From Cordilura impudica (Eukaryota > Arthropoda > Insecta > Diptera > Scathophagidae): a stretch of 64,000 nucleotides of DNA. The first letter of the stretch is position 1, and each line of letters starts with the position of its first letter. The stretch covers positions 71,934,525 to 71,998,524 of the forward strand of contig OY821519.1 of NCBI GenBank assembly GCA_963682025.1. The letters are read 5' to 3'. This document shows, piece by piece, positions 12,248 through 22,204 of the stretch. The position numbers and the translations under genes are program-made. Under the pieces are notes generated by a model, which was not told the origin of the DNA, did not search any database, and was given only the letters and a program-made list of their open reading frames with translations.

Positions 12248-12535
12248 TTAGGGCGGGTCGATTTAAAAATCGCCCAAGTGACAAGGAAAATCGTATTCTA
12301 GGGATCAAAATAAGAAATTTTGCCCGAGGAACCATACCTCTAAAACGAATTCTGATGTCTTGACTTTTGACCTGTCTGTCTGTCTGTCTCACTTTGACCC
12401 ATTTAGAGAGCCTCAATCGAGTCCATATATATGATCGACCCCCACTTACTTTGGAGGGCCGACCCACCCATGCCAGTGGCACACCCCCTGGAACCTCCCT
12501 GAGGGTTCCCCATACAAACAATTAAAAAAATCACC
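12248..12535 (+). repeat. GGGCGGGTCGA interspersed repeat, copy 1
   Basis: Starts TTAGGGCGGGTCGATTTA and runs through GGGATCAAAATAAGAAA, ACCATACCTCTAAAACGAAT, a CTGT microsatellite (12370-12388), GGAGGGCCGACCCACCCATG and GGTTCCCCATA to an AAATCACCATTTTTG end. A second copy in the same direction is at 24012, and a shorter inverted one is at 12795. Non-coding. Confidence 0.6.
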
Positions 12536-12794
12536 ATTTTTGTTTAGAATTGGGCTGACTATGTTTGATTTAATATTAAAATTAACACTCATACGTATAC
12601 GTATCTTCTGCTCTGCTAATAAATAATAATCATACGCCTTGGCTATGTTATGTTATTCAAAAAGATCGATCCGATGAGGTTAAATAACTTTTAGATCACT
12701 CCGTGACTATGCGTGACTACACGTGACTCTGCCTGACTACGCCAAAATTAATCTGTAGTCACAGATCAATTGCATGAGGGGAATGAGGTTGCCC

Positions 12795-12952
12795 CATGGC
12801 AGACAGACAGACAGACAGGTCAAAAGTCGGGACATAAGAATTCGTTTTAGAGATATGGTTCCTTGCGCAAAGTTTCTTATTTTGATCCCTAGAATATGTT
12901 TTCTTTGTCACTTGAGCGATTTTTTGCCTCCCTACAAATCGACCCGCACTAG
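12795..12952 (-). repeat. GGGCGGGTCGA interspersed repeat, copy 2 (inverted, partial)
   Basis: On the minus strand this matches the first half of copy 1: a modified GTGCGGGTCGATTTG-like start near 12940, then the GATCAAAATAAGAAA block and the TCTAAAACGAATTC block, ending in a GACA microsatellite near 12797. It faces copy 1 about 260 bp away, so the two could form a large imperfect hairpin. Confidence 0.55.
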
Positions 12953-12959
12953 TATCCAC

Positions 12960-13127
12960 GGATTTCTGAAGTTTGTTAGTTGATTCATTTTCGTTATCAC
13001 CAATATCTAAAAGGCTATATCTGGTGTATGCAATAAATACAGTATTGGACCCATAATACTGCCGTGAGTTACACCAGCTTCTATCTTGCTAATATCTAAG
13101 TAATTTTGTTTCTGTTACACTCTAGAC
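12960..13127 (-). pseudogene. Jockey-type LINE reverse transcriptase relic, part 2
   Basis: On the minus strand this piece reads AGVTHGSIMGPILYLLHTPD, corresponding to the AGVPQGSVLGPxLYLLYTxD block of Jockey-clade reverse transcriptases. It continues the relic at 21619-22204 across the hAT insertion: the 8 bp CTCTAGAC just before 13128 is repeated at 21611-21618. The reading breaks down beyond about 12970. Confidence 0.6.
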
Positions 13128-13329
13128 CAGCCATGGCCAAACTTTTCTACTGACGGGTCATTATCTAATTAAAAAATTAATCGGGGGCCAAAAACTTTTT
13201 TTTCTTCTGAAAAACTGAAATAAAGCTAATTTAAATTTTGAGTAACTAAATAGTCAAATTAAATTAGAGAATCTTTATTTAATGTGATAAAAATAGTTGT
13301 TTACAATTAATGCTAAGTTTTTCAATGTC

Positions 13330-14389
13330 TGGATCAAAATTACTTGTTGAAATTCTTAGTATTGTATACAAATGTTCATCACTTATTCTATATCGCGATG
13401 GAATTTATTTAGGTTCATTGTAGGGAACGTTTGTTCGCAAATGTATGTAACCAAAATATTTTTTTGCCAGATTTCGAATATTAAAGTACTTTTCTTTATT
13501 TAGAATACGATAAAAAGTTTGTAAGTTGTCCGTTTCATTATTAAATAATTCTTGCATAGATGCATCACTTGTAAATCGATAATTGCAGCTGAATATCACT
13601 TGAAGCATTCTCGACATTAGTAGCAAATGAATTGCGAATAATTGACAAATCATTTTCAATTATACGAAAACAATCAAATCTTCGATTAAATTCATTTGTT
13701 AAAGCACGTACATTTTTAGCAAAAAGCTTTTTCTTGAGAGATATCCTGAAATCTTTTAACCGAAGGAAGATGATTACAATTTTTATCCACTAAATTCTGT
13801 TCAAAAAGTCTTAATTTTATCTTGACAGAATTTAAGCTTTGTATCATAGTTTGAACATAAATATTTCTGTCTTATAAAACTTTATTTACTTCAATAAAAT
13901 TGTACAATAGATCGACTGAAAAGGCAAAATCGGAATGCCATGATGAATCAATTAACTCAGAAAAGTCGTCTATTTCGTGTGATATAAATAAGGTTATTTT
14001 ATTTACCTAAGCAAACCATCGCACATAGTTGTGGCATAATACATCCGAGTATTCAGAAAGTTTACTAGTTTAATTATAACCTTAGTTACGTGTCCTATTT
14101 TCAAAACATTTTTACCCCATGCGTGTTGATGTATAATACAGTGAGTCACAATAAGCTGTTGATTTGGATCAATTGTGTGAACCTTATCTTGAATTCTTTT
14201 CAGCAGGCGGATGTCGTTATCGATATCGTATCCATCGGTAGTAACATTAACATTTCATTAACATTAACATTTCCCATTTAATAATATATTTCAAAAGACA
14301 ATTTTCTACTTCGTTAAAAAGTTCTGCACCGGTTGTTCTATTTTTCATTGCAGTCATGGATAACAGCTCCTGTGTAATTTCAAAGGCCT
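13330..14389 (-). pseudogene. hAT transposase relic, C-terminal two thirds
   Basis: Read on the minus strand from 14389: ELLSMTAMKNRTTGAELF, TTDGYDID (catalytic-domain VTTDGAP equivalent), THCIIHQHAWGKNVLKIGHV (HCIIHQxALxxKxLK in relatives), a long decayed middle, then NIRNLAKKYF and RISDEHLYTILRI near 13350-13420. The last two correspond to the C-terminal dimerisation region (LTDEHLxxILRI). Multiple stops and frameshifts are present. This resembles the GTF2IRD2/SCAND3-like hAT group; function is lost. Confidence 0.65.
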
Positions 14390-14747
14390 TGTTGGAACAC
14401 ACAACAAATATTATTAACAACAAATAATATAATTGTTTGAACTTATATATTAAAAATAATTAATTATAATTTGTTATTTAACTTTTCCATCGCATTCTTA
14501 TTTATTCCTAAATGTTTGTCAACATATTAAAATTAACACATTTATTTCACATAAATAGTAAATTTCCCCATTGTGCATAGTAATTAAACGAAGAAAACTT
14601 TAATTCCTCAAACCGGTTTTGAGTAGTTGATGGATAGTAACATCAATTTCTCAAATTGTAAAAATTAAATAAAGCTGTTGCAGATTAGCAAGCAAATTGA
14701 CCAGTCGACTACCTTTTTTTCGGCATATAATAAATTCCGCTCCTTCA
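14390..14747 (+). repeat. BEL 5' LTR (358 bp, 127 bp shorter than its partner)
   Basis: Begins TGTTGGAACAC and ends CTCCTTCA. Compared with the 3' LTR it lacks 127 bp after CTCAAATTG (about 14662). The missing block is bounded by ATTG repeats, consistent with deletion between short direct repeats. Otherwise only one base differs. Confidence 0.92.
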
Positions 14748-14754
14748 TAAATTT

Positions 14755-14772
14755 TGGCGACCGTGACAGGAC
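14755..14772 (+). other. Primer-binding site, tRNA-Arg type
   Basis: TGGCGACCGTGACAGGAC starts 8 nt after the 5' LTR. It is complementary to the 3' end of an arginine tRNA of the GACCGTG... type as I recall it from Drosophila. This is where the tRNA would prime minus-strand synthesis. Confidence 0.75.
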
Positions 14773-15330
14773 ACTTATGTCTTGTGAACATTGAAGGTGG
14801 ATTTTATTATACGCATTGTCGCTTCATAGTTGCTGTGTATGTTTGCTTATCGCAGATTTATTAGAAAAAAAAAATAATCTGAAACAATAAAAGGGTTTTT
14901 CTGATTTGTGTTTAAATACATAAATCTAACAATAATCGTCGTTATCGCTGGCAGCAGTACTGTTACAGTTGTTGCTTTTTTCCATTCTTATTCTGGAATT
15001 GTATGCATTGGTGAAAACGCTGCTCGCTGTTGCTGCTGACTTTGCCTGTGCAGTTCGCTGTTGCTGCTGACTTTGCCCTTGCTTTGACATTACCTTGCTC
15101 TTCGCTGTTGTTGCTGATTGCCCTTGCTTGACTTTGATCTTCGTTCATCACCATCAATACATATCGTCGCGTCGAATCGCCTATTAAACTTTCGTTGCTG
15201 GTAACCTCACATTCGTCTGCTAACTCATCACACCACACTTCAACATCATTATCATCGGATCACACTGCAAGTATTTATTTATCCACTGTTACTGCATTTA
15301 ATATATTTTTTTTGGTTTGGTGTTTTTAAA
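14773..15330 (+). other. BEL untranslated leader
   Basis: About 560 bp between the primer-binding site and the gag-pol start. It contains a duplicated TTGCTGCTGACTTTGCC block (about 15027 and 15060) and other GCTGTTG-rich repeats. The minus-strand ORF across it is a reading of these repeats. Confidence 0.6.
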
Positions 15331-18300
15331 ATGTCTGAACCTGTTGATAGCATTGCCGGCTCAGGCACCTCAGCTTCTTCGAAACCTCAATTTTTTGGAG
15401 AATCAGCTGCCGAGTTTGATTTAACTGCTCTAAAACAAAGTAGAACTGCTTTAAGACGTAGTTTGACATCAATGAAACTAAAAATTGAGAAGGATGAGGT
15501 AATAGACAGCAACATTCTCGACTGCAGATTACAAATCCTGGAATCATATTTCAAACAACTCTCTCATATCCAAACACAAATAGAACGGGTCAACGAAAAT
15601 GATTACACCAGGTCAGATATTGAAGAATCGTATGTAAGTACCAAAACTTTGATCTTAAATAAGTTAAAAGAAATGCGTCCAGAAACAAGTTTAGACGCTA
15701 CTATTCTCAACCAAAGTAGAAATGATTCGGCTTTTGTTCATCGTTTGCCAAACCTCAAATTACCACAATTTGACGGTAAATACAGCGAATACAAACGATT
15801 TATATCCACCTTTACGAACCTTGTTCACAACGAGGCCATTCCTAAAATCGATAAATTCAACTATTTGCTAAATTGTTTGTCGGGCCAAGCTCTTGCAGCT
15901 ATTGAAGCATTTCAAGTTACCGAGCAAAACTATGCCAAGGCTTTGGAACGCCTTGCAGAGCGCTTCGATAACAAGGTACTAATTTTAAAGGACCACATTT
16001 CGTCCATATTTGATTTTCCGTCCATATCAAAGGCCGACGCAGTGCCTCTACGCAATCTCATTGATAACGTCGCTGCGTTACGAGGCTCTGTGCTTTCCTT
16101 AGGTTCTTTTCAGGAAATTTTAAACGCCATGATAGTTCATCTTGTCGTTTCAAAGCTCGATCCGGAGTCAAGAAACAAATACAACGAGTGTCAGGATTTT
16201 AAGGAAGTTCCTACTTGGGAGAAGTGCTACTCCATTTTAAATCGCCGCTGCCAATTTCTCGAAAACAAAATCAAACCAGCGGAAAATGTTGGAAGGCACA
16301 CTCAACCGCCACAGAAATTGAACAATACAAAACGCTCCGCATTTGTCAATACAAGCCCCACCACAAGCTGTATTTATTGCAATAATATCGAACACTCCAT
16401 AAATTCTTGCCCTAACTTTCTACTACTTCCAGCTAAACAACGGTTTGATGCTGCCAAGCAACATGCTCTTTGCATCAATTGCTTACGTAAAGGCCATTTT
16501 TCGTCTAAATGCACGTCAAAGTCTCGCTGCAAAAAATGTCATAGTCTACATCATACCGTTCTTCATTTTGAGTCAACTCGGCCGTCATCGAACATCACCA
16601 ACGTAGAACATAATCTACAGCCATCTACATCCGCTGCAGCACCCTCAACAGCTGTCGCCTTGATAACCCGCACAACGAAGCATGCCTTAATTCCAACTGC
16701 CGTAGTACTGATACGGGATCATTCCGGTGCCTTTCAGCCCATTCGCGCACTATTAGATTCCTGTTCGGAATTGAATTTTATAACTGAAGAAGCATCAAAA
16801 CGACTGAAGCTAAAATGGCAATATGAGCATCAAGAAGTATCAGGCATAGCAGACGTTCACACAACAATATCTCGTTTTGTAAATGCAACTATACGCTCTC
16901 GGACAACCAATTTCGAATGGTCCTCTTCATTTGCAGTTACACCTACAATTTCTAACAATCAACCAAGTGAATTTGTTGTTACAAAGCAGTGGTCAATTCC
17001 TTCTGATTTAGATTTAGCTGACCCTTTGTTCTTCTCACCACAGCATATCGATTTGCTTATCGGAACAGAAGTTTTCTTCGACTTACTCCAGAATGGTAAA
17101 ATCGTATTGGGCCCTGGGTTGCCATCGCTAGTTAATTCGGTTCTAGGTTGGGTTGTTGGTGGCAGTTGTTTTCAAGTTGATAAACCAAGGAGTTTCACTT
17201 GCAATGTCGCAGTAAAATCTCGAGATGTAGACTTAGATGAAATGCTTTCAAATTTTTGGCAAATAGAGGAATTTTCGCAGGCCAAAGAAGGCTCCATAAG
17301 TGATGATCCAGCTGAAACACATTTTGTCGAGACCACTAAGGTATGTTCAAATGGGCGTCTTATGGTTCGCCTACCGTTTAAAACTAAAATTGACTTAGGA
17401 CAATCGTACGACATGGCTCGTAAAAGATTAATTGCGGTTGAACGTCGACTGCAACGTGATTCCACACTGAAGCAAATGTACACAGACTTTATTCGAGAAT
17501 ACATTGAGCTTGGTCATATGTCAGAGGTTCAGTTTGTAGATCACACACAACCACACTTTTACATTCCGCATCACTGCGTCCTTCGGCCGGATAGCAAAAC
17601 CACAAAGCTTCGCGTAGTGTTTGACGCCTCGGCTAAATCATCTTCAGGAATATCGCTGAATGATACACTTTTAGTCGGCCCAACTATTCAACAAAATTTG
17701 ATTCTGACTTTGCTATCATTCCGGTTACACAAATACGCTTTGACAGCAGACGTCTCAAAAATGTATCGACAATTCCTCGTCGATGAGCGCGACAGAAAAT
17801 TCCAGATGATTTTATGGAGGGACGAGCCACATGAAAAATTTCATACATTTGCATTGAACACCATAACATATGGTCTAGCATCAGCCCCATTTCAAGCAAT
17901 CAGATGTCTCTTTTACATAGCTGATCATTGCATGCAGAAGTATCCTGTAGCCGCAACTACTATCAAGGAAGACTTCTACGTCGACGACATGCTAACTGGG
18001 GCAGACACCCTTGATGAACTTCACACAAAAAAGGCTGAAATCAGTAACGCTTTAGCATCCTTTGGTTTGTCATTATCTAAATGGAATTCTAACTATCCTT
18101 TATTTCAGTCACTTGATCAACATCAATTAGAGTTGAACTTTGATAAGGCAACGTCTACAAAAGCACTTGGTACGATTTGGAATATCGACGATGATACATT
18201 TCGCTTTAAATTTCCAACACTTGATATCACAACACCCACCAAACGCAATATATTGTCATCAGTTGCCAGGATATTCGACGTCCTGGGACTATTGTCACCA

Positions 18301-19749
18301 ATTGTCGTTCGCCTGAAAATACTTCTACAAGAAATGTGGATAAAACAAGTTGGATGGGACGAACCGTTACCCACAGAATTATTATCAGTTTGGTCTCCGA
18401 TCCAAGAAGACTTGCGCAACATAAACCATATTACAATTCCTCGGTTTGTTTTTACCTCTGCCGAAGCGAAGGTTGAGATTCACGGGTTTGCTGACGCATC
18501 GCAAAGAGCTTATGGCTGTTGTATTTATGTGCGATCCTCTATAGGGAACTCAACAAAGGTTTCATTACTAATTGCAAAATCTAAGGTCGCTCCAATGCAA
18601 GCGCAATCACTTCCTCGCCTAGAACTCTGTGCAGCTTTGCTCCTGTCCTCAACTTGGCACAAAATTTGTCACAAATTTGATAAATTCGTAAAATCCGTCT
18701 GCTTCTGGTCAGATTCGCAAATCGTTTTACATTGGCTACAAATGCATTCGTCATCGTTAAACTGTTTCGTCTCTAACAGAATTTCAGAAATACAAATACA
18801 ATCTCGGGGAATACCTTGGCAGCATATCCCTTCGAAACATAATCCTGCAGACATAGTGTCAAGAGGATCAAGCGCTATTGAATTGCCGAATACTATGTGG
18901 TTTTCCGGGCCAGAATTTTTGTACCTTAATGAATCTTTGTGGCCTCCAACAACTAAGCAACCTGAAATTGACAATGACATCTTGAAGGCAGAATGTCGAA
19001 AGACTGTCACATTTAAATGCAGTATCAGTGGCAACGAGGGATGTATTATCAACAATATTATCAACAAACAGTCATCGTACATGAAAATTTTGAGAATTAT
19101 TTCCTATATCTTTAGAATATTCAACGGAATTCCTCCAATGAAACAGCTAAAGAATAGCACAATTGCACCAACATCTGCTGAATTGGGCGCAACATTTTTG
19201 AAAATCGTTTCTACAATTCAAGGTCAATACTTCAAAGATGATATCTCCAAACTTGAAGACAACAGAGAAGTTTCTCCTAGTCTGAGGAGCCTCACACCCT
19301 TTGTACACAAATTAGTTTTGGATGGTAGAGAGTACAATTCACTGAGAGTCGGTGGGCGTCTCCTTCGTGCTCCTATCGCATTTGACGCAAAGTTTCCTGT
19401 GTTGCTACCAAAGCAACATCGCTTCACTCAACTTTACATTGAATTTCTGCATCGACTACACATGCATGCAGGACCAAAGGTTCTGATTAGCATTCTCAGA
19501 CAAAAGGTATGGATTATCAATGCAAGGGAAGTTGTGCGGAAAATCGTAAAACAATGCGTTCACTGTTTTCACTACAAGCCCAAGCTTCAACAGCAGATAA
19601 TGGGAAATTTGCCCAGCGACCGATTCAAAGCTCTTCGCCCTTTTTTGATAACTGGTGTTGATTTCTGCGGACCATTTTTCACCTCATATCGCATACGCGG
19701 TAAACCACCGTACAAAACTTATCTCGCCGTCTTCGTATGTTTTTCTTGA
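15331..19749 (+). CDS. BEL/Pao gag-pol polyprotein (1,472 codons to an internal stop)
   Basis: The polyprotein supplies capsid, protease, reverse transcriptase, RNase H and integrase. Domains in order: DUF1759-type gag region from about residue 138 (LPNLKLPQFDGKYSEYK); zinc knuckles at about 347-395, including CINCLRKGHFSSKC; retropepsin-like DUF1758 with LLDSCSELNFI near 475; RT with a VVFDASAK block near 763 and the catalytic YVDD at about 883; the Peptidase A17/RNase H region with FADASQRAYG near 1051 and FWSDSQIVLHW; and integrase zinc-binding region with HxxxH and CVHC near 1374-1410, then VDFCGPF (first catalytic Asp) near 1444. The ATG at 15331 opens the frame. The frame ends at TGA 19747-19749 but stays open beyond it to 20553, so this is one nonsense mutation. 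Confidence 0.92.
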   Translation: MSEPVDSIAGSGTSASSKPQFFGESAAEFDLTALKQSRTALRRSLTSMKLKIEKDEVIDSNILDCRLQILESYFKQLSHIQTQIERVNENDYTRSDIEESYVSTKTLILNKLKEMRPETSLDATILNQSRNDSAFVHRLPNLKLPQFDGKYSEYKRFISTFTNLVHNEAIPKIDKFNYLLNCLSGQALAAIEAFQVTEQNYAKALERLAERFDNKVLILKDHISSIFDFPSISKADAVPLRNLIDNVAALRGSVLSLGSFQEILNAMIVHLVVSKLDPESRNKYNECQDFKEVPTWEKCYSILNRRCQFLENKIKPAENVGRHTQPPQKLNNTKRSAFVNTSPTTSCIYCNNIEHSINSCPNFLLLPAKQRFDAAKQHALCINCLRKGHFSSKCTSKSRCKKCHSLHHTVLHFESTRPSSNITNVEHNLQPSTSAAAPSTAVALITRTTKHALIPTAVVLIRDHSGAFQPIRALLDSCSELNFITEEASKRLKLKWQYEHQEVSGIADVHTTISRFVNATIRSRTTNFEWSSSFAVTPTISNNQPSEFVVTKQWSIPSDLDLADPLFFSPQHIDLLIGTEVFFDLLQNGKIVLGPGLPSLVNSVLGWVVGGSCFQVDKPRSFTCNVAVKSRDVDLDEMLSNFWQIEEFSQAKEGSISDDPAETHFVETTKVCSNGRLMVRLPFKTKIDLGQSYDMARKRLIAVERRLQRDSTLKQMYTDFIREYIELGHMSEVQFVDHTQPHFYIPHHCVLRPDSKTTKLRVVFDASAKSSSGISLNDTLLVGPTIQQNLILTLLSFRLHKYALTADVSKMYRQFLVDERDRKFQMILWRDEPHEKFHTFALNTITYGLASAPFQAIRCLFYIADHCMQKYPVAATTIKEDFYVDDMLTGADTLDELHTKKAEISNALASFGLSLSKWNSNYPLFQSLDQHQLELNFDKATSTKALGTIWNIDDDTFRFKFPTLDITTPTKRNILSSVARIFDVLGLLSPIVVRLKILLQEMWIKQVGWDEPLPTELLSVWSPIQEDLRNINHITIPRFVFTSAEAKVEIHGFADASQRAYGCCIYVRSSIGNSTKVSLLIAKSKVAPMQAQSLPRLELCAALLLSSTWHKICHKFDKFVKSVCFWSDSQIVLHWLQMHSSSLNCFVSNRISEIQIQSRGIPWQHIPSKHNPADIVSRGSSAIELPNTMWFSGPEFLYLNESLWPPTTKQPEIDNDILKAECRKTVTFKCSISGNEGCIINNIINKQSSYMKILRIISYIFRIFNGIPPMKQLKNSTIAPTSAELGATFLKIVSTIQGQYFKDDISKLEDNREVSPSLRSLTPFVHKLVLDGREYNSLRVGGRLLRAPIAFDAKFPVLLPKQHRFTQLYIEFLHRLHMHAGPKVLISILRQKVWIINAREVVRKIVKQCVHCFHYKPKLQQQIMGNLPSDRFKALRPFLITGVDFCGPFFTSYRIRGKPPYKTYLAVFVCFS

Positions 19750-20553
19750 CGTGCAGTACATTTTGAATTAGTTTCAGACTTATCAACTAATACATTTTTA
19801 TTATGTCTTAAAAGGTTTGCAAGTAGACGAGGCATGCCGCAGAAAATCTATTGTGACAATGCCACCAATTTTGTTGGAGCACAATCAGCATTACGTGAAC
19901 TTCAGCAACGATTTTTCAGCCCAGCAGCAAGAGAGGAAGTAAGCAATTACACCCATCAAATGGGCTTTACCTTTTGTTTCATTCCTCCCAGAGCTCCACA
20001 TTTTGGCGGCCTCTGGGAGGCAGCCGTAAAATCGGTAAAATCGCTTTTATTAAAAAATATTGGCCAGGCTCATTTAACATATGAGGAGCTACAAACCGTG
20101 GTTATCGAAGCCGAAGCAATATTGAATTCTCGGCCCATATGTTCGCTTACCAACGACCCGAATGATGGAGAGGCGTTGACACCAGCACACCTACTTATCG
20201 GTTCGTCATTGATTTCCCCGCCCGAACATCAATTTGAAGACAAGCAACTTAAATATCTCACTCGCTATCAGCGCGTAGCATATCTTAAACAGCAATTTTG
20301 GGAATTGTGGCGACGGGACTACTTACATCTGTTACAACAGCGCAGCAAGTGGCAACGAGCATCAGAAAATGTCGAAGTAGGGCAGCTTGCCCTTATACAC
20401 GAAGACAATATACCTCCCCAACGTTGGCTTCTAGGCCGCATCGTACAAACCTTTCCAGGAACCGATGATAAGAGTCGAGTCGTAGAACTTAAAACAAAAA
20501 CCGGCAACAAAATTCGTCCAGTTCATAAGATTGCACCATTGCCCTTGAGCTGA
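19747..20553 (+). pseudogene. BEL integrase C-terminal part beyond the internal stop
   Basis: In the same frame as the upstream polyprotein. It contains the second integrase catalytic Asp in YCDNATNFVG (about 19850) and the Glu region PRAPHFGGLWEAAVKSVK (about 19990). The C-terminal DUF5641-type region follows, with a VGQLALIHEDNIPPQRWLLG reading near 20375. Translation would need readthrough of the TGA at 19747-19749 or a restart at 19834. No other damage is seen, and the terminal TGA lies at 20551-20553. Confidence 0.88.
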
Positions 20554-20563
20554 TCACCTCAAC

Positions 20564-20573
20564 GGGGGGAGGA
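20564..20573 (+). other. Polypurine tract
   Basis: GGGGGGAGGA lies directly before the TG of the 3' LTR, the standard site for priming plus-strand DNA synthesis. Confidence 0.8.
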
Positions 20574-21058
20574 TGTTGGAACACACAACAAATATTATTA
20601 ACAACAAATAATATAATTGTTTGAACTTATATATTAAAAATAATTAATTATAATTTGTTATTTAACTTTTCCATCGCATTCTTATTTATTCCTAAATGTT
20701 TGTCAACATATTCAAATTAACACATTTATTTCACATAAATAGTAAATTTCCCCATTGTGCATAGTAATTAAACGAAGAAAACTTTAATTCCTCAAACCGG
20801 TTTTGAGTAGTTGATGGATAGTAACATCAATTTCTCAAATTGGTTTGTTCGTTAAGTTGCTCTACATCATTTGCTCAAAACTGGTTTATTCGTTAAATTA
20901 CTCTCCATGGCTCTCTATATTAACATTCACTTTTTGTTACTTAAAATTTGCGATAAACATAAACCATTGTAAAAATTAAATAAAGCTGTTGCAGATTAGC
21001 AAGCAAATTGACCAGTCGACTACCTTTTTTTCGGCATATAATAAATTCCGCTCCTTCA
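20574..21058 (+). repeat. BEL 3' LTR (485 bp)
   Basis: Begins TGTTGGAACAC, ends CTCCTTCA and is followed by GGCCT. It holds the 127 bp (about 20842-20968) missing from the 5' LTR. That block carries two related TTCGTTAA motifs and a CTCTATATTAACATTC stretch that could contain the core promoter, though this is inference. An AATAAAG polyadenylation-like signal is near 20978. Confidence 0.92.
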
Positions 21059-21063
21059 GGCCT

Positions 21064-21200
21064 CATTAATTGACTGAACAAAAATAAGTAGTTGTGCAGT
21101 ATATTTTATATCGCAGCTCTCGTCTAAAGCTATAGCATTTTTCAGACAGCTGCTCATTTAGTTATTTTCTTTCAGTTCCTAATTTTTATACTCTTTTCGT
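21064..21200 (-). pseudogene. hAT transposase relic, upstream piece
   Basis: On the minus strand this reads ALDESCDIKYTAQLLIFV, corresponding to the LDESTDxxxxAQLxxFIR block at the start of the hAT catalytic domain. It runs directly into the reading at 14389 once the BEL element and one GGCCT are removed. Between 21200 and the right end at 21610 no coding match is seen. Confidence 0.65.
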
Positions 21201-21618
21201 TCCAAGTTCCAAATTTTAATATTCTTTTTGTCTAATTCCATTCCAACTTCCAAGTTCCGAAATTTTAGTTTCGTTTAGTTCCAATTATTTTTTTTTCATT
21301 TAGTTTCAAGTATTTATTTTCTTTTTGTACCCCCCAAGTTTCAGTTTCAAGTTCAATATTGATGCAATTCAAAAAACACCTTTCAATGATACTATCGCTA
21401 ATATTAGGGAGTTTTAATGTTTTTAATAAATTGTGCTAGAAGTTTTGGAAAAAAAATTAATTTTTTTCTGTTTTGTAAAATAAAAACATCAAGTTTAGAA
21501 TTTTTATTAACTAAGCTAATAAACTATGTTTTTTTATTATACACAGCGGGCCATACAAAATATGTTGGCGGGCCGTATATAGCCCGCAGGCCGTAGTTTG
21601 GCCATGGCTGCTCTAGAC

Positions 21619-22204
21619 AATAGATCACTCTAGAAAATCTGTCAAATGTGATTCTAACAGAGTTGGTCATTATATTGGTAGTTGGGTTTTCAACTTATAT
21701 TTCATGCCTCCATGCCATAATTTATCGAATGTCTAAGACACATGCAAAAAAATGGCGGCACAAACCTTTCTCTGTTGCAATTCTTTTTTTGTGGTATGCA
21801 CCTGGTCTATTGTAGACCACTTTTCTGATGCAAATTGGTAAGAGGATGTTAGATTTTTATCAATCTTATTGAAAGTAATTTTTTAAATAGAGTTCTCATA
21901 ACAGGAAGCAAAGTTATCGATCTTTAAGATGTACGTTGATTTAAATATTTTCCAGGTTTTTATATCATTAAGCCTGTGAAACTTTCCAGTTCATAGGGAC
22001 ACATTTATGGTATAGGCCAGCGTTCATTATTCTCCTCATTTTGATTAATGCTTCACTGCGAAGATTTTTCAAAATTTTTCCGATTACCAAATCAAAACCC
22101 AGTCCTTTTCCCTGTTTTATATTTTTTTATTTCTGCAGTGGTTTCCAATATGCTGAAGGGTTGTATTTCCATAGACACTTGAACGGTATGGAACTGTTGG
22201 ATAT
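21619..22204 (-). pseudogene. Jockey-type LINE reverse transcriptase relic, part 1
   Basis: On the minus strand from about 22180: KTGKGLGFDLVIGKILKNL (the KSPGxDxIxxxILKxL block), then CVPMNWKVSQ, a decayed central part, FLHVS...TFDKLWHGGMKYKLK in shifted frames (FLDVxQAFDKVWHxGLxxKLK in intact Jockey RT), and finally a FDRFSRV segment at the hAT junction. It continues at 13127. The DINE-like repeat at 22205-23012 may also lie within this LINE. Confidence 0.65.

Larger units (their letters stand above)
14390..21058 (+). mobile_element. BEL/Pao LTR retrotransposon, nearly intact
   Basis: LTRs at 14390-14747 and 20574-21058 start TGTTGGAACAC and end CTCCTTCA. The exact 5-bp duplication GGCCT (14385-14389, 21059-21063) flanks the element. 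A primer-binding site, a single long gag-pol frame, and a polypurine tract are in the expected places. The LTRs differ by one substitution in the 358 aligned bases (A at 14529, C at 20713) plus a 127-bp length difference, so the insertion is young. It sits inside the transposase of the hAT element and is the innermost, newest layer of that nest. Confidence 0.92.
13128..21610 (-). mobile_element. hAT element (GTF2IRD2/ZBED-like), hosting a BEL/Pao insertion
   Basis: The left end CAGCCATGGCCAAACTTT (13128) and the right end, reverse complement CAGCCATGGCCAAACTAC (ending 21610), form terminal inverted repeats. They are flanked by the exact 8-bp duplication CTCTAGAC (13120-13127 and 21611-21618), the hallmark of hAT elements. 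Removing the BEL element (14390-21058 plus one GGCCT copy) leaves about 1.8 kb carrying a decayed minus-strand transposase. Right-end sequence repeats the GCGGGCC / GGCCCGC motif common in these hAT ends. The insertion split a Jockey relic. Confidence 0.85.

Noticed and set aside
14963..15238. Minus-strand ORF of 91 codons in the BEL leader
   Set aside because: Composed of the duplicated TTGCTGCTGACTTTGCC repeats read backwards; Ser/Ala/Gln-rich without a domain.
17172..19427. Minus-strand ORFs within the BEL gag-pol region
   Set aside because: Shadows of a long, well-supported plus-strand frame.
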